A DNA stretch of 64,000 nt from Kosakonia cowanii JCM 10956 = DSM 18146 (GCF_001975225.1 NZ_CP019445.1:1984001-2048000); one strand, 5' to 3'; positions 10,522 through 20,885 are shown, counted from the first letter of the stretch. Numbers and translations: made by a program. Notes: generated from the letters alone by a model not told the origin.

Positions 10522-10536
10522 ACGCTTATCCGGCCT
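10506..10536. repeat. REP-like element overlapping yhhS stop
   Basis: Imperfect palindrome with CCGGATAGCGCG and CGCTTATCCGG arms, the core of enterobacterial REP sequences. It includes the yhhS TAA at 10519-10521, so the C-terminal Asp-Ser-Ala codons derive from REP sequence. Confidence 0.7.
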
Positions 10537-10545
10537 GACATAAAA

Positions 10546-10569
10546 AAAGGGAACCCGCAGGTTCCCTTT
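10546..10569. terminator. Bidirectional terminator between yhhS and dcrB
   Basis: Perfect stem AAAGGGAACC (10546-10555), loop CGCA, GGTTCCCTTT (10560-10569). An A-run lies on the left and a T-rich stretch on the right, so it can serve both converging transcripts. Confidence 0.88.
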
Positions 10570-10590
10570 CTCTTTTCGATTATTGCGGCG

Positions 10591-11148
10591 TTATTTCACC
10601 ACGATGGTGTTGATAATGTTCTCGGCAGCGGTCTGCGCCTGCTGCTGATTTTCCGCCGGCAGCGTCACCTGAAGCGTTACCAGATGGTTATCAATTTTTC
10701 CCAGCACCACGGAGGACCATGCGGTCTGGCCTTTGGCGGAGATCACGCTGTCAAGCTGTTGCAGAGTCTGCCCTTTCAGCTCAATCGCACGGTTGGTCAC
10801 AACCTGCAACTGCGGGTCGCGGCTGCGCTGCTGATCTTCCAGACGTTTCGCCAGCACGCTCAGATCTTCCTGCGTGTTATCACCCACAATCACAATCACC
10901 GCTTTCTGGCCGGTGGCATCAGAGTAGACGTGCATGTTGTTGGATTGCGTGCCCAGCTTGCCGCTCTGATCGGTCATATCCGCAGGCAGCGAGAAGCTGA
11001 GTTTACCGTCGAGCAGGGTCACCGGCTGGCCGGAGGCGTTACTCTCTGCGGCGGCACCCTGAACGGGCTTCTTGCTGTCGCTGTTATCACAGGCAGCCAG
11101 CCCCATCACCAGCAGGCCAATACCGACATATTTCACCAGATTGCGCAT
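10591..11148 (-). CDS. dcrB: Phage C1 sensitivity lipoprotein DcrB
   Basis: 185-residue lipoprotein of the DcrB family. The signal peptide ends in a lipobox, [10 protein letters not shown], with Cys20 as lipidation site. E. coli dcrB is required for entry of phages C1 and C6; a role in envelope lipoprotein maturation has also been reported. The stretch [24 protein letters not shown] is nearly invariant. I chose ATG 11148 because AAGGA precedes it by 8-9 bases; the upstream in-frame ATG at 11157 is too close to that ribosome binding site. Confidence 0.93.
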   Translation of the reverse strand: MRNLVKYVGIGLLVMGLAACDNSDSKKPVQGAAAESNASGQPVTLLDGKLSFSLPADMTDQSGKLGTQSNNMHVYSDATGQKAVIVIVGDNTQEDLSVLAKRLEDQQRSRDPQLQVVTNRAIELKGQTLQQLDSVISAKGQTAWSSVVLGKIDNHLVTLQVTLPAENQQQAQTAAENIINTIVVK

Positions 11149-11220
11149 TGACTTCATCCTTTCAATAAACAGCCATAATGGCTCGTTGTTCCATATTATC
11201 ACAACTGATAAGTCGTACCT

Positions 11221-11886
11221 TTAACCCGCTTGTAATGCCGAGATTTCAGATTTGTCTGCCAGTCTTTTCAGCAACATATTCAACAGCACGCCGTACATCG
11301 GCAGGAAGAAGGCGATGCTGATAAGCACCTTGAAGCTGTAATCCACCAGTGCGATTTCGGTCCAGTGTTGCGCCATAAAGGGATCCGGGCTGCGCCAGAA
11401 GGCGATAAAGAAGAAGGCCACCGTATCGCTGGCGTTACCAAAAATGGTCGAGGCCGTTGGTGCAAGCCACCAGCGGCGGCTCTGGCGCAGGCGGTTAAAG
11501 ACGTGCACATCGAGGATCTGCCCCAGCGCATAAGCCATAAAGCTGGCGGCGGCGATACGCGCGACAAACAGGTTAAAGTGGGCGAGCGCGCCGAAACCTT
11601 GCCAGCTGCCCATATAAAACAGCGACGAGATAACGTAAGAGGCGAGCAGGGCGGGCACCATCACGGCAAAAATAATCCTTCGTGCCAGAGGCGCGCCAAA
11701 AATGCGTACGGTGAGATCCGTTGCCAGAAAGATAAACGGAAAACTGAATGCACCCCAGGTGGTGTGGAAGCCGAAAATGGCGACCGGGAGCTGCACCAGA
11801 TAGTTACTGGAGATAATCACCAGCAGGTGGAATAGCGATAGCCAGACCAGCGCCTTCATGCGCTGTGCGTTGGAAAAGTGCGTCAT
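11221..11886 (-). CDS. yhhQ: 7-cyano-7-deazaguanine/7-aminomethyl-7-deazaguanine transporter
   Basis: Queuosine-precursor transporter of the VUT family, 221 residues with about six membrane helices and the same length as E. coli YhhQ, which imports preQ0/preQ1 for tRNA queuosine modification. Conserved stretches include GFHTTWGAFSFPFIFLATDLTVRIFGAPLARRII and ALGQILDVHVFNRLRQSRRWWLAP. The start is preceded by AAGG 8 bases upstream. It lies upstream of dcrB on the same strand, 72 bases apart. Confidence 0.94.
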   Translation of the reverse strand: MTHFSNAQRMKALVWLSLFHLLVIISSNYLVQLPVAIFGFHTTWGAFSFPFIFLATDLTVRIFGAPLARRIIFAVMVPALLASYVISSLFYMGSWQGFGALAHFNLFVARIAAASFMAYALGQILDVHVFNRLRQSRRWWLAPTASTIFGNASDTVAFFFIAFWRSPDPFMAQHWTEIALVDYSFKVLISIAFFLPMYGVLLNMLLKRLADKSEISALQAG

Positions 11887-12074
11887 ATTGTGACCTTTTT
11901 GGTAAATGGGGTGAGGGAACCCAGTTCAATTTATGCTCTGCCAGGCAGAAGCCGCCGCATGATACTGCAATCATCGCGCGATGCAATGGCTAATTTTAAC
12001 GCAATCGTTAACCTCCCTTGCGCCCTGAAAATGGCAGCGTAAACTAGGGCGGTTTTTTCACTTGTGAGATGAAG

Positions 12075-12320
12075 ATGAGCGATCCGTTTTCTACCGCCGA
12101 CCACACTCTTGACGCCCTTGGCCTGCGCTGCCCGGAGCCGGTAATGATGGTGCGCAAAACCGTGCGTAACATGAAGGTTGGCGAAACTGTACTGATTATC
12201 GCCGACGATCCGGCAACCACCCGCGATATTCCCGGCTTCTGCCGTTTTATGGAACATGAGCTGGTTGCCGACCAGACTGAGACGCTGCCCTACCGCTATT
12301 TAGTGCGTAAAAGCCACTAA
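12075..12320 (+). CDS. tusA: Sulfur carrier protein TusA
   Basis: 81-residue cytosolic sulfurtransferase (SirA family) that takes persulfide sulfur from IscS and passes it to TusBCD for 2-thiouridine formation in tRNA. The persulfide cysteine is Cys19 in [18 protein letters not shown] used ATG 12075, giving the same length as E. coli TusA; ATG 12069 would add two residues. The TAA at 12318-12320 overlaps the zntA stop on the other strand (CTAA), so the two convergent genes share their ends. Confidence 0.95.
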   Translation: MSDPFSTADHTLDALGLRCPEPVMMVRKTVRNMKVGETVLIIADDPATTRDIPGFCRFMEHELVADQTETLPYRYLVRKSH

Positions 12321-14524
12321 TCGTTGCGGCGTAACAGGCGCAGCGCGTTGGCTGTCACCAGCACCGTTGCGCCGGTATCTGCCAGCACCGCCAGCCATAA
12401 TCCGGTGATCCCCAAAAGCGTGGTGACCAGGAAGATCCCCTTCAGCCCCAGCGCAATAGCGATGTTCTGACGAATATTTCGGTGCGTGGCGCGCGCCAGG
12501 CGGATCATCTGCCCAAGGCCGGCGAGCCGGTTATGGGTTAACGCCGCATCGGCGCTCTCCAGCGCGACATCGGTACCGCTACCCATCGCAATGCCAATTG
12601 TTGCCGCTTTCATCGCCGGGGCATCGTTGATGCCGTCGCCGACCATCGCCAGCGGAGCCGCTTCATTCAGCGCGCGCACGGCGCTCACTTTATCTTCCGG
12701 CAATAGCCCGGCGCGAAACTCCAGCCCTAACTCACCGGCAATCGCTGCCGCTGCCCGCGGGTTATCGCCGGTGAGGATCACCCCAGTGATGCCAAGGGCA
12801 TGCAGTTCCGCCACCGCGGCTTTCGCATCGTCGCGCAGGGTGTCCTGTAGCGCCAGCGTACCGATTGCGGTGTTATCGCGCAGAACCACTACCACCGTTT
12901 GCCCCTGTGCTTCCTGCTGCTCAATCTGCTTGCGCCCGGCGTCATTAAGCAGGCCCGCTGGCACCTTTTCCGGTGCGCAGATGTGAATGTCATGCGCGCC
13001 GATACGCGCTTCGATACCTTTCCCGGCCAGCGCACGTTGCCCGTCGGCCTGCGGAATAGCGATGCCACGACGCTGCGTCTCCTGCACAATCGCCAGCGCC
13101 AGCGGGTGCGTCGAGCCCTGCTCAACCCCGGCGCTGAGCGCCAGCAGCTCCTGCTCCTCTGTACCCGAAAATGCCTGCATGGCGACCAGCTGCGGTTTGC
13201 CGAGGGTCAGGGTGCCGGTCTTATCAAACGCCACCTGACGCAGGGTGCCGAGCTGCTCCAGCGCAGCGCCGCCTTTGATCAGCGCGCCGCGACGTGCGGC
13301 GGCCGCCAGCCCGGAGGTGATGGCCGCAGGCGTGGAGATCACCAGCGCGCAGGGGCAGCCAATCAGCAGCAGCGCCAGCCCTTTATAGACCCACTCCAGC
13401 CACGGAGCGGAAAAGAGCAGGGGGGGAACCACCGCGACCAGCAGCGCCACGGCCATAATCGCTGGCGTATAAATACGGCTGAAGCGATCGATAAAGCGCT
13501 CAATGGGCGCGCGGCGCTCTTCCGCCTCTTCAATCAGTTTCAGGATGCGGTCGATGGCGCTTTCGCCCGCTTTTGACACGACTTCCAGGGTAATCAGCCG
13601 ATCGACGCTGGTGGCACCTGCGGGCACGCTTTCGCCTGCGCTGCGCTCGACGGGCAGTGACTCGCCGGTTAAGGCACTCTCATCAAAACTGGCGAACGGC
13701 GAGATAAGGCGGCCATCCGCCGGTAAGCGCCCGCCCGCCGGGACTTCAATGGTATCGCCAGGTTGCAGTTGGCTGGCAGGAATGGTTTCACGCACGCCGT
13801 TACGCACGCGAATGGCGCTGTCGGGTTTTAACGCCATCAGTGCGCTTACGCCTTTGCGCGCGCGGCTGGCGGCCCAGCCTTCAAGCCGCTCGCCAATTAA
13901 AAACAGCAGCAGCACCATCGCCGCTTCGGCGGTCGCGCCGATAAACAGCGCGCCTATCGCCGCCACGCTCATCAACGTTTCGATGGCGAACCAGCTACCG
14001 CTTCTCATCAGGCGCACGGCCTGACGGGCAATCGGCCACAAACCAACCAGCGTGGTGAGAATAAACGCCGCCTGGCCGAAGGGGTGATTGAACTGCTCCA
14101 GCCCCCAGCTTAGCGCCATCATGACGATGAGCAGGATCAGCGGCAGGTTTTCGCGCAGGGATGAAGGCGTAGGCGGGGGAGCGCTGTTTTCGCTGCGAAG
14201 CTGGTAGCCCGCGTTTTGAACGGCTTTTTCGACGCGCTCGCGCACATCACTCTGCGCGATGACAATCAGCTTTTCAGTGGCAAAAGCGACCTGCACCTGG
14301 GTGATACCCTCGATCTGGCGCACCGCATTTTCCACTTTACGTGCGCAGGCGGCGCAATCCATACCGCTCACTTGCCAGCTAAAGCGATCGCCGGCGGCGG
14401 TTATTTGCGGTTCGGAGCGGGTTTCACAGCTTGTATCGCCGCAGCAGGGGACATTGCTTTCAGCAACGGGGCGCAGTTTGAGCGCGGCAAAGTGCGGCGT
14501 TTTCTTGAGTTCGGGAGCAGCCAT
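12317..14524 (-). CDS. zntA: Zn(II)/Cd(II)/Pb(II)-translocating P-type ATPase ZntA
   Basis: P1B-type ATPase of 735 residues that exports zinc, cadmium and lead from the cytosol. The N-terminus carries a Cys-rich stretch (CCGDTSC, about 27-33) and a heavy-metal-binding domain with GMDCAAC (Cys57, Cys60). Then come the phosphatase motif TGES, the transmembrane CPC motif in [13 protein letters not shown], the phosphorylation site DKTGTLT, and [10 protein letters not shown]. The last helix contains [18 protein letters not shown] with the metal-ligand aspartate. A strong GGAGG precedes ATG 14524. The promoter carries a ZntR operator. Confidence 0.97.
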   Translation of the reverse strand: MAAPELKKTPHFAALKLRPVAESNVPCCGDTSCETRSEPQITAAGDRFSWQVSGMDCAACARKVENAVRQIEGITQVQVAFATEKLIVIAQSDVRERVEKAVQNAGYQLRSENSAPPPTPSSLRENLPLILLIVMMALSWGLEQFNHPFGQAAFILTTLVGLWPIARQAVRLMRSGSWFAIETLMSVAAIGALFIGATAEAAMVLLLFLIGERLEGWAASRARKGVSALMALKPDSAIRVRNGVRETIPASQLQPGDTIEVPAGGRLPADGRLISPFASFDESALTGESLPVERSAGESVPAGATSVDRLITLEVVSKAGESAIDRILKLIEEAEERRAPIERFIDRFSRIYTPAIMAVALLVAVVPPLLFSAPWLEWVYKGLALLLIGCPCALVISTPAAITSGLAAAARRGALIKGGAALEQLGTLRQVAFDKTGTLTLGKPQLVAMQAFSGTEEQELLALSAGVEQGSTHPLALAIVQETQRRGIAIPQADGQRALAGKGIEARIGAHDIHICAPEKVPAGLLNDAGRKQIEQQEAQGQTVVVVLRDNTAIGTLALQDTLRDDAKAAVAELHALGITGVILTGDNPRAAAAIAGELGLEFRAGLLPEDKVSAVRALNEAAPLAMVGDGINDAPAMKAATIGIAMGSGTDVALESADAALTHNRLAGLGQMIRLARATHRNIRQNIAIALGLKGIFLVTTLLGITGLWLAVLADTGATVLVTANALRLLRRND

Positions 14525-14562
14525 CGCATCCTCCGGTGAATGATAATTTTCTCATTAACCGG

Positions 14563-14594
14563 AGGATACACTCTGGAGTCGACTCCAGAGTCAA
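14563..14594 (-). promoter_or_regulatory. zntA promoter with ZntR operator
   Basis: On the minus strand, -35 TTGACT and -10 TATCCT are separated by 20 bases. The spacer holds a perfect inverted repeat, ACTCTGGAGTC / GACTCCAGAGT (14570-14591). This is the over-long spacer arrangement of MerR-family activators and matches the known E. coli ZntR-controlled zntA promoter. Confidence 0.93.
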
Positions 14595-14599
14595 GCGCT

Positions 14600-15226
14600 T
14601 TAGATATAGAGCGAACGGACGATCAGGAAGTGGCCGGCAAAATAGCAGGCGGAGGAGATGGCGTTATCCGCGCTAAAGCGTTTACGGTAGTGGCTGCCGA
14701 GCCAGACAATATTACCGATAAGCAGCAGCGACGCGCCGATAAATGCCGACAGCGCCTGGCTGGTCGGACGGAAGAACCACAGCTCACCGGCCAGCCACAC
14801 CATTACCAGCGTCATGGCGACAAAGGTGGAGACGGCCATGCGCAGCTCTTCAAGACGCGTCCAGATCACCGCCAGCAGCAGGGCACCAATCACCAGCAGC
14901 ACCAGCGGCAGCGGCCAGAAGAAGGTCAGCGTCATCTGGCTGGCGAAGTAGATGGTATAAAGCAGATGGGCCAGGAAGAAAGCGCCGATGGCGTAAAGTA
15001 ACTTTTGCCGCGGCAGCAGCGTCAGGGCATCACCCACCAGCGAGGCGCACAGACCCGCCAGCACCAGATAGCTGATGGCATCGAACATGGGCGCTTGCCA
15101 GGCGAGCAGGAGTAACAGCAGAAGGGTTACGGGTTTGAACACCCAGCGTTGCCACACCGGGCCACGATAGGAAGCGTCGACGTACAACCAGCCGGAAAAG
15201 CAGACAGCAATAAATGACCACAGCAT
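14600..15226 (-). CDS. yhhN: YhhN/TMEM86 family membrane protein
   Basis: 208-residue integral membrane protein with about eight hydrophobic helices, the same length as E. coli YhhN. The family includes eukaryotic TMEM86 lysoplasmalogenases; the bacterial function is not settled. The stretch [18 protein letters not shown] contains the conserved Gly-Asp pair. ATG 15226 gives [23 protein letters not shown] and is preceded by AGGG; the longer upstream frame is not conserved. The gene ends just upstream of the ZntR-controlled zntA promoter, read on the same strand. Confidence 0.88.
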   Translation of the reverse strand: MLWSFIAVCFSGWLYVDASYRGPVWQRWVFKPVTLLLLLLLAWQAPMFDAISYLVLAGLCASLVGDALTLLPRQKLLYAIGAFFLAHLLYTIYFASQMTLTFFWPLPLVLLVIGALLLAVIWTRLEELRMAVSTFVAMTLVMVWLAGELWFFRPTSQALSAFIGASLLLIGNIVWLGSHYRKRFSADNAISSACYFAGHFLIVRSLYI

Positions 15227-15348
15227 AATTAAGTCCCTGTAACTGTTATTGTTGCGTAAAACTCTCCCCTCAAGTGTAGTGGCGTAAAAAGGGGGATGAC
15301 AATGCGAACTTCCCCCAATGCCCTGCAATTCCACTTAATCTGACAGAG

Positions 15349-15624
15349 TTATCTCTTTGCTTTCAGCTTCTTCTGCCAGACCAGCAGTTCAAAGACGCCG
15401 AAAAGAAAAATGCGCAGCTGCTCGACTTTGGTCATTTGCGGCCCCTCTTTCGGCAGCGCGGTTTTCATCATCGTCGCCTGCAAGGCATGCATAAAGAAGG
15501 TAAAAACCAGCGCGACGTTGACGAAAATATTCAACGGGCGCGGAAAGGGGTGGATCAGATTGAAGATCAGAAAGGCCCAGATGCAGAGCATCATCAGACG
15601 GCCCAGATTAATCAGCAACGGCAT
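15349..15624 (-). CDS. yhhL: DUF1145 family protein YhhL
   Basis: 91-residue small membrane protein with two hydrophobic segments (INLGRLMMLCIWAFLIFNLIH and LNIFVNVALVFTFFMHALQ) and a basic tail. It is homologous to E. coli YhhL; function unknown. The start ATG 15624 has AGGAG about 8 bases upstream and lies inside the 3' end of rsmD (17-base overlap), so it is probably co-transcribed and translationally coupled with rsmD. Confidence 0.86.
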   Translation of the reverse strand: MPLLINLGRLMMLCIWAFLIFNLIHPFPRPLNIFVNVALVFTFFMHALQATMMKTALPKEGPQMTKVEQLRIFLFGVFELLVWQKKLKAKR

Positions 15625-16231
15625 GCTTCTCTCCTTGTGCTTCGCGGTGATACAAACGATAAGCCACCTGGCCCGCGACTTTTTCCCGGTGTAAATGCCA
15701 ATGCGCAGGCACTGACGGTAAACCATTTTCTACTTCGCTCTCGATATAAACGAGCGCGTCATCCGCCAGCCAGCCGTTGTTCTCCAGCAAACGCACGGTG
15801 TCGTCCAGCATCCCTTTGCGAAACGGTGGATCGATAAACACGATGGTGTGTGGCGTGCCGGCTGCGGCTAAAAAGCTCAGCGTGTTGCTGTTAACGACTT
15901 TCGCGTTGGTGGCTTTAAGCGTAGCGAGGTTTTGCTGAAGCTGCTGGGCGACGCTGCGCTCCATCTCAACCAACGTCGCGCTGGCGGCGTAGCGGGAGAG
16001 CGCTTCCAGCCCTAGCGCACCGCTGCCGGCGAAGCAGTCGAGACAGCGGGCGTCAACCATTGACGGTGCCAGCCAGTTAAAGAGGGTTTCGCGCACGCGA
16101 TCGGTGGTCGGGCGCAGGCCTGGGCTGTCGGGAACCGGTAATTTACGGCCCCGCCACTGCCCGCCAATAATACGAATTTGTCCGCTGGCGGCACGGTTGG
16201 GTTTCTTCATGGTCTTCGCTTTGCTCATCAT
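15608..16231 (-). CDS. rsmD: 16S rRNA (guanine-966-N2)-methyltransferase
   Basis: SAM-dependent methyltransferase that modifies G966 of 16S rRNA in the small subunit. The N-terminal IRIIGGQWRGRKLPV, the SAM-binding LDCFAGSGALGLEALSRYA and the catalytic motif VFIDPPF are all present. Starting at 16231 gives 207 residues; a start at the internal ATG 16210 (MKKPN...) would give 200 residues, nearer the 198 of E. coli. CAGG upstream of 16231 favours the longer form but does not decide it. Divergent from ftsY, as in E. coli. Confidence 0.93.
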   Translation of the reverse strand: MMSKAKTMKKPNRAASGQIRIIGGQWRGRKLPVPDSPGLRPTTDRVRETLFNWLAPSMVDARCLDCFAGSGALGLEALSRYAASATLVEMERSVAQQLQQNLATLKATNAKVVNSNTLSFLAAAGTPHTIVFIDPPFRKGMLDDTVRLLENNGWLADDALVYIESEVENGLPSVPAHWHLHREKVAGQVAYRLYHREAQGEKHAVAD

Positions 16232-16400
16232 TTCGGCCTGCTATTCTAGCGGGCGGATGAATTGCGTTAAACCCTAATCCTCAGGCCGTGATGAGAGATA
16301 AGGAAAGTGTTAGACTATCCGACTAATTCACCAATGATTTCAGTCCTGGTCGAGCAGACAGGCTGCGCTATAGAATCAACAGCGAGGAGTGTAGTCGCCA

Positions 16401-17891
16401 ATGGCAAATGAAAAGAAACGTGGCTTTTTTTCCTGGCTGGGCTTTGGGCAGAAAGAGCGGGCCGATGAGGCGCAAGCTGAAGAGCAGAAAACGGCAGAAC
16501 AACAGGTAGAAGAGACGCCGGTTGCCGAGCCTGCCGCCGACAGCGAAAAGTTCGCCGAAGAGGTTGTCGAGGTCAGCGAGCAGCTGGCGCATGAAGAGGC
16601 ATTGCAGCCTGTTGCTGAAGAGCGCGTTGCAGAAGAGCCGGTTGCCGAAGAACAGGTTATAGAAGAAGCGGCTGTTGAAGAACCCGTCGAAGAGATTATC
16701 GAAGTAGCACCCGTTGCTGCCGTTGAGCATGAAGCGCTGCCGCTGCCGGAAGAGCTTAGCGAGCAGAGCATTGACGCCGAAGAGTGGCAGGCCGAAGCCG
16801 AGCCGCTGGTTACTGCGGACGTTGAAGTCACCGAGCCAGAAGTTGAAGAGATAGAAGACGAGACGCTGCCGAGCGAGGAAGAGCTGGATGCGCTGGCGGC
16901 CGAAGCGGCGGAAGAAGCGGTGATGGTTGTGCCGGTCGACGAGCCGGTTCAGGAGCAGGAGAAGCCGACTAAAGAGGGTTTCTTCGCGCGTTTGAAGCGC
17001 AGCCTGCTGAAAACAAAAGAGAATCTCGGTTCCGGATTTATCAGTCTGTTCCGCGGTAAAAAAATCGATGATGATCTCTTCGAAGAGCTGGAAGAGCAGT
17101 TGCTGATTGCTGATGTCGGCGTTGAGACCACGCGGAAAATCATCACCAACCTGACGGAAGGGGCCAGCCGCAAGCAGCTGCGCGACGCGGAAGCGCTGTA
17201 TGGCCTGCTGAAAGAGGAGATGAGCGAGATCCTCGCGAAGGTGGACGAGCCGCTGAATGTCGAAGGCAAAACGCCGTTCGTTATTCTGATGGTCGGCGTT
17301 AATGGCGTTGGTAAAACCACCACCATCGGCAAGCTGGCGCGCCAGTTTGAGCAGCAGGGTAAATCGGTGATGCTGGCGGCGGGCGATACCTTCCGCGCAG
17401 CGGCGGTTGAACAGTTGCAGGTGTGGGGCCAGCGCAATGATATTCCGGTGATTGCCCAGCATACCGGCGCGGATTCCGCTTCGGTTATCTTTGACGCTAT
17501 CCAGGCAGCGAAGGCGCGTAATGTCGATGTGCTGATTGCGGATACCGCCGGCCGTCTGCAGAATAAATCGCACTTGATGGAAGAGCTGAAAAAGATTGTG
17601 CGCGTGATGAAAAAGCTCGATGAAAATGCGCCGCACGAAGTGATGCTCACGATTGATGCCAGCACCGGGCAAAATGCGGTAAGCCAGGCCAAACTGTTCC
17701 ACGAAGCGGTCGGTTTAACCGGTATCACGCTGACCAAGCTTGACGGCACCGCGAAAGGTGGGGTGATCTTCTCGGTTGCGGATCAGTTCGGTATCCCAAT
17801 TCGCTATATCGGTGTTGGCGAACGTATTGAAGATTTGCGTCCGTTTAATGCGGGCGATTTTATTGAGGCGCTTTTTGCCCGAGAGGATTAA
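16401..17891 (+). CDS. ftsY: Signal recognition particle receptor FtsY
   Basis: SRP-type GTPase, 496 residues (E. coli 497), the membrane receptor that receives SRP-ribosome complexes for co-translational insertion. It starts MANEKKRGFFSWLGFGQKE, an amphipathic lipid-binding segment, followed by a long acidic, Glu-rich and low-complexity A domain to about residue 190. The conserved NG domain follows: GFFARLKRSLLKTKENLGSG, P-loop GVNGVGKTTT, AAGDTFRAAAVEQL, DTAGR, TKLDGTAKGG. First gene of the ftsYEX operon; ftsE starts two bases after its stop. Confidence 0.97.
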   Translation: MANEKKRGFFSWLGFGQKERADEAQAEEQKTAEQQVEETPVAEPAADSEKFAEEVVEVSEQLAHEEALQPVAEERVAEEPVAEEQVIEEAAVEEPVEEIIEVAPVAAVEHEALPLPEELSEQSIDAEEWQAEAEPLVTADVEVTEPEVEEIEDETLPSEEELDALAAEAAEEAVMVVPVDEPVQEQEKPTKEGFFARLKRSLLKTKENLGSGFISLFRGKKIDDDLFEELEEQLLIADVGVETTRKIITNLTEGASRKQLRDAEALYGLLKEEMSEILAKVDEPLNVEGKTPFVILMVGVNGVGKTTTIGKLARQFEQQGKSVMLAAGDTFRAAAVEQLQVWGQRNDIPVIAQHTGADSASVIFDAIQAAKARNVDVLIADTAGRLQNKSHLMEELKKIVRVMKKLDENAPHEVMLTIDASTGQNAVSQAKLFHEAVGLTGITLTKLDGTAKGGVIFSVADQFGIPIRYIGVGERIEDLRPFNAGDFIEALFARED

Positions 17892-17893
17892 CA

Positions 17894-18562
17894 ATGATTC
17901 GCTTTGAACATGTCAGCAAAGCCTATCTCGGTGGGAGACAAGCGCTGCAGGGGGTGACCTTTCACCTGCAGCAGGGCGAGATGGCGTTTCTGACCGGGCA
18001 CTCCGGCGCGGGGAAAAGTACCCTGCTGAAGCTGATCTGCGGGATTGAACGGCCAAGCGCCGGGAAAATCTTCTTCAGCGGCCACGATATTTCCCGGCTG
18101 AAAAGCCGCGAAGTGCCGTTTTTGCGCCGCCAGATCGGCATGATTTTCCAGGATCACCATCTGCTGATGGATCGCACGGTGTTTGATAACGTCGCGATCC
18201 CGCTGATTATCGCCGGTGCCAGCGGGGATGACATTCGTCGTCGCGTGTCGGCGGCGCTGGATAAAGTCGGGCTGCTGGACAAAGCGAAAAGCTTCCCGAT
18301 CCAGCTCTCCGGCGGTGAACAGCAGCGTGTGGGCATCGCCCGCGCGGTGGTGAATAAACCTGCCGTACTGCTGGCGGATGAACCGACCGGGAACCTGGAT
18401 GAAGCCCTGTCTGAAGGGATTTTACGTCTGTTTGAAGAGTTTAACCGCGTTGGGGTGACGGTACTGATGGCGACGCACGACATGGGGCTGATTTCCCGGC
18501 GTTCGTACCGCATGCTGAGCCTGAGCGACGGCCATTTGCATGGAGGCCTGGCGGGTGAATAA
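17894..18562 (+). CDS. ftsE: Cell division ATP-binding protein FtsE
   Basis: ABC ATPase of 222 residues. Walker A is GHSGAGKS (35-42), the signature is [14 protein letters not shown], and Walker B is [10 protein letters not shown]. It forms the FtsEX complex that controls periplasmic peptidoglycan hydrolysis through EnvC and helps divisome assembly. It starts two bases after ftsY and its 3' end overlaps the ftsX start by eight bases. Confidence 0.97.
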   Translation: MIRFEHVSKAYLGGRQALQGVTFHLQQGEMAFLTGHSGAGKSTLLKLICGIERPSAGKIFFSGHDISRLKSREVPFLRRQIGMIFQDHHLLMDRTVFDNVAIPLIIAGASGDDIRRRVSAALDKVGLLDKAKSFPIQLSGGEQQRVGIARAVVNKPAVLLADEPTGNLDEALSEGILRLFEEFNRVGVTVLMATHDMGLISRRSYRMLSLSDGHLHGGLAGE

Positions 18563-19613
18563 GCGCGACGCAATCAATCATATTCGGCAATTCGGCAGCA
18601 AGCTCGACCGTTTTCGCAAATCCGCCTCGTCGGCGGGCGAAGGCAGCCGCAGCGCGCCGAGACGCAGCAAGCAGGCCCCCCGACCGCCTTCGCGTAAAAC
18701 CAATGTCTTCAACGAGCAGATGCGCTACGCCTGGCATGGTGCGCTGCAGGATCTGAAGAGTAAACCACTGGCAACGTTCCTGACAGTGATGGTGATTGCC
18801 ATCTCGCTGACGCTGCCGAGCGTCTGCTATATGGTCTACAAAAACGTCAGCCATGCGGCGTCGCAGTACTATCCTTCGCCGCAAATTACCGTCTACTTCG
18901 ATAAAGCGCTGGATGACAACGCCGCGCAGCAGGTGGTCGGGCAGTTGCAGTCCGAACCGGGCGTTGAGAAGGTGAACTATCTCTCCCGCGAGGATGCGCT
19001 CGGCGAGTTTCGTAACTGGTCCGGCTTTGGCGGCGCGTTAGATATGCTGGAAGAGAACCCGCTGCCGGCAGTGGCGGTGGTGGTGCCGAAAATTGATTTC
19101 CAGAGCACCGAGGCGCTGAACACGCTGCGCGATCGCATTACGCGCGTGCAGGGCATTGACGAAGTGCGTATGGACGATAGCTGGTTTGCACGTCTGTCGG
19201 CGCTGACCGGGCTGGTTGGGCGCGTTTCGGCCATGATTGGCGTGTTGATGATCGCTGCCGTCTTCCTGGTGATCGGTAACAGCGTGCGTCTCAGCATCTT
19301 TGCCCGTCGTGACACCATTAATGTGCAAAAGCTGATTGGCGCAACGGATGGGTTTATCCTGCGCCCGTTCCTTTACGGCGGCGCGCTTCTTGGCTTCTCC
19401 GGCGCGTTTTTATCGCTCATTTTGTCTGAAATTTTGGTGATGCGACTCTCGTCGGCGGTGACGGATGTGGCGAAGGTCTTCGGCACGCAGTTTGAGTTAA
19501 GTGGCTTATCTTTCGATGAATGTTTGCTGCTATTGCTGGTCTGTTCGATGATTGGCTGGATTGCCGCCTGGCTGGCGACGGTGCAACATTTACGTCACTT
19601 TACTCCGGACTAA
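18555..19613 (+). CDS. ftsX: Cell division protein FtsX
   Basis: Polytopic partner of FtsE, 352 residues with four membrane helices: one after the basic cytosolic N-terminus ([24 protein letters not shown]), then a large periplasmic domain that contacts EnvC, then three C-terminal helices. I selected GTG 18555, giving [24 protein letters not shown], because it matches the E. coli start and length and has GGAGG 8 bases upstream; ATG 18540 in the same frame would add five residues. The start lies inside ftsE. Confidence 0.94.
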   Translation: MNKRDAINHIRQFGSKLDRFRKSASSAGEGSRSAPRRSKQAPRPPSRKTNVFNEQMRYAWHGALQDLKSKPLATFLTVMVIAISLTLPSVCYMVYKNVSHAASQYYPSPQITVYFDKALDDNAAQQVVGQLQSEPGVEKVNYLSREDALGEFRNWSGFGGALDMLEENPLPAVAVVVPKIDFQSTEALNTLRDRITRVQGIDEVRMDDSWFARLSALTGLVGRVSAMIGVLMIAAVFLVIGNSVRLSIFARRDTINVQKLIGATDGFILRPFLYGGALLGFSGAFLSLILSEILVMRLSSAVTDVAKVFGTQFELSGLSFDECLLLLLVCSMIGWIAAWLATVQHLRHFTPD

Positions 19614-19750
19614 CGATTCTCTGGTATACTCCTCCCCTGCAATGACGAATACCGTTGCAGGGAGAGCGTATCCAACTATCTTGCTGTTCCCCGCGTCGGC
19701 TGTTCATCCGGATGTCACAATTTGTGCGTAATTTATTCACACGCCTACAA

Positions 19751-19778
19751 GGAACTTGTGGATAAAATCACTGTCTGA
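19751..19778 (+). promoter_or_regulatory. rpoH sigma-E promoter with overlapping DnaA box
   Basis: GGAACTT (19751-19757) and TCTGA (19774-19778), 16 bases apart, fit the sigma-E consensus and match the E. coli rpoH P3 promoter. The perfect DnaA box TGTGGATAA (19757-19765) lies in the spacer, consistent with the reported DnaA repression of rpoH. A sigma-70-like TATACT at 19625-19630, downstream of ftsX, is a candidate for the P1 promoter; the CCCTGCAA...TTGCAGGG inverted repeat just after it would lie at the 5' end of that transcript. Confidence 0.85.
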
Positions 19779-19879
19779 TAAAAAAGTGAATGCTATTCTC
19801 GTTGCTCAAAAATGCTGGCATGTTTGTTGCCTGATGGGGACAGACCGCCGCCAGTTGATAGTGAATTGAGAGGATTTGA

Positions 19880-20737
19880 ATGACCAAAGAAATGCAAACT
19901 TTAGCTTTAGCCCCTGTTGGCAACCTGGAATCTTACGTCCGGGCCGCTAACGCATGGCCGATGTTGACGGCTGATGAAGAGCGGGCGCTGGCTGAAAAGC
20001 TGCATTACCAGGGCGATCTGGAAGCAGCGAAAAAGCTGATTCTATCTCACCTGCGCTTTGTTGTTCATATTGCTCGTAACTACTCGGGCTATGGTCTGCC
20101 GCAGGCGGATCTGATCCAGGAAGGAAATATCGGCCTGATGAAAGCGGTACGCCGCTTCAACCCTGAAGTCGGTGTGCGTCTGGTCTCTTTCGCCGTGCAC
20201 TGGATCAAAGCTGAGATCCACGAGTATGTGCTGCGCAACTGGCGTATCGTGAAAGTCGCGACCACCAAAGCACAACGTAAGCTGTTCTTTAACCTGCGTA
20301 AGGCTAAACAGCGTCTCGGCTGGTTTAACCAGGACGAAGTCGAAATGGTCGCCCGCGAACTGGGTGTGACCAGCAAAGACGTGCGTGAAATGGAGTCGCG
20401 TATGGCGGCCCAGGACATGACGTTTGATATGTCTTCCGATGACGATGCGCAGGACGGCCAGCCGATGGCACCGGTGCTCTACTTACAGGACAAAACATCT
20501 AACTTTGCTGACGGCATTGAAGATGATAACTGGGAAGAGCAGGCAGCCAACAAACTGACCGATGCGATGCAGGGTCTCGACGAACGTAGTCAGCAGATCA
20601 TCCGCGCCCGCTGGCTGGACGAAGATAACAAGTCCACGCTACAGGAGCTGGCCGACCGTTACGGCGTTTCCGCTGAACGCGTACGACAGCTTGAAAAGAA
20701 CGCGATGAAAAAACTGCGCGCCGCTATCGAAGCGTAA
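19880..20737 (+). CDS. rpoH: RNA polymerase heat-shock sigma factor RpoH (sigma-32)
   Basis: 285-residue sigma-70-family factor (E. coli 284) that directs transcription of chaperone and protease genes. Region 2 contains [39 protein letters not shown]; the RpoH box [18 protein letters not shown] follows; region 4 ends [36 protein letters not shown] sits 5 bases before ATG 19880. In E. coli the 5' coding part folds into a thermosensor that hides the start; the conserved 5' coding region suggests the same here, which I infer rather than see. Confidence 0.97.
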   Translation: MTKEMQTLALAPVGNLESYVRAANAWPMLTADEERALAEKLHYQGDLEAAKKLILSHLRFVVHIARNYSGYGLPQADLIQEGNIGLMKAVRRFNPEVGVRLVSFAVHWIKAEIHEYVLRNWRIVKVATTKAQRKLFFNLRKAKQRLGWFNQDEVEMVARELGVTSKDVREMESRMAAQDMTFDMSSDDDAQDGQPMAPVLYLQDKTSNFADGIEDDNWEEQAANKLTDAMQGLDERSQQIIRARWLDEDNKSTLQELADRYGVSAERVRQLEKNAMKKLRAAIEA

Positions 20738-20754
20738 GCGCCAGCTGCAAACAG

Positions 20755-20786
20755 ACCGGGTCAGCGAAAGCTCACCCGGTTTTTTA
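20755..20786 (+). terminator. rpoH terminator
   Basis: ACCGGGT (20755-20761) pairs with ACCCGGT (20774-20780), enclosing an inner AGC-GAAA-GCT stem-loop, followed by a T-run. Confidence 0.9.
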
Positions 20787-20885
20787 TTATCTGAATTTCC
20801 TCTCACTCCCGGCGCTGGTTAAAACGTCGTCTTAACGAAGGCGCTATATACTTACTCTGTGGGTTGGCACAGAGAGGGGAAAAAG

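Noticed and set aside
16368..17702. 444-codon open frame antisense to ftsY
   Set aside because: It is the mirror of the Glu-rich ftsY coding sequence (Phe/Leu/Arg-rich product), with no family resemblance; a codon-bias artefact.
19630..19665. CCCTGCAA/TTGCAGGG hairpin as ftsX terminator
   Set aside because: No T-run follows and it lies just after a -10-like TATACT, so it more likely belongs to the rpoH leader.
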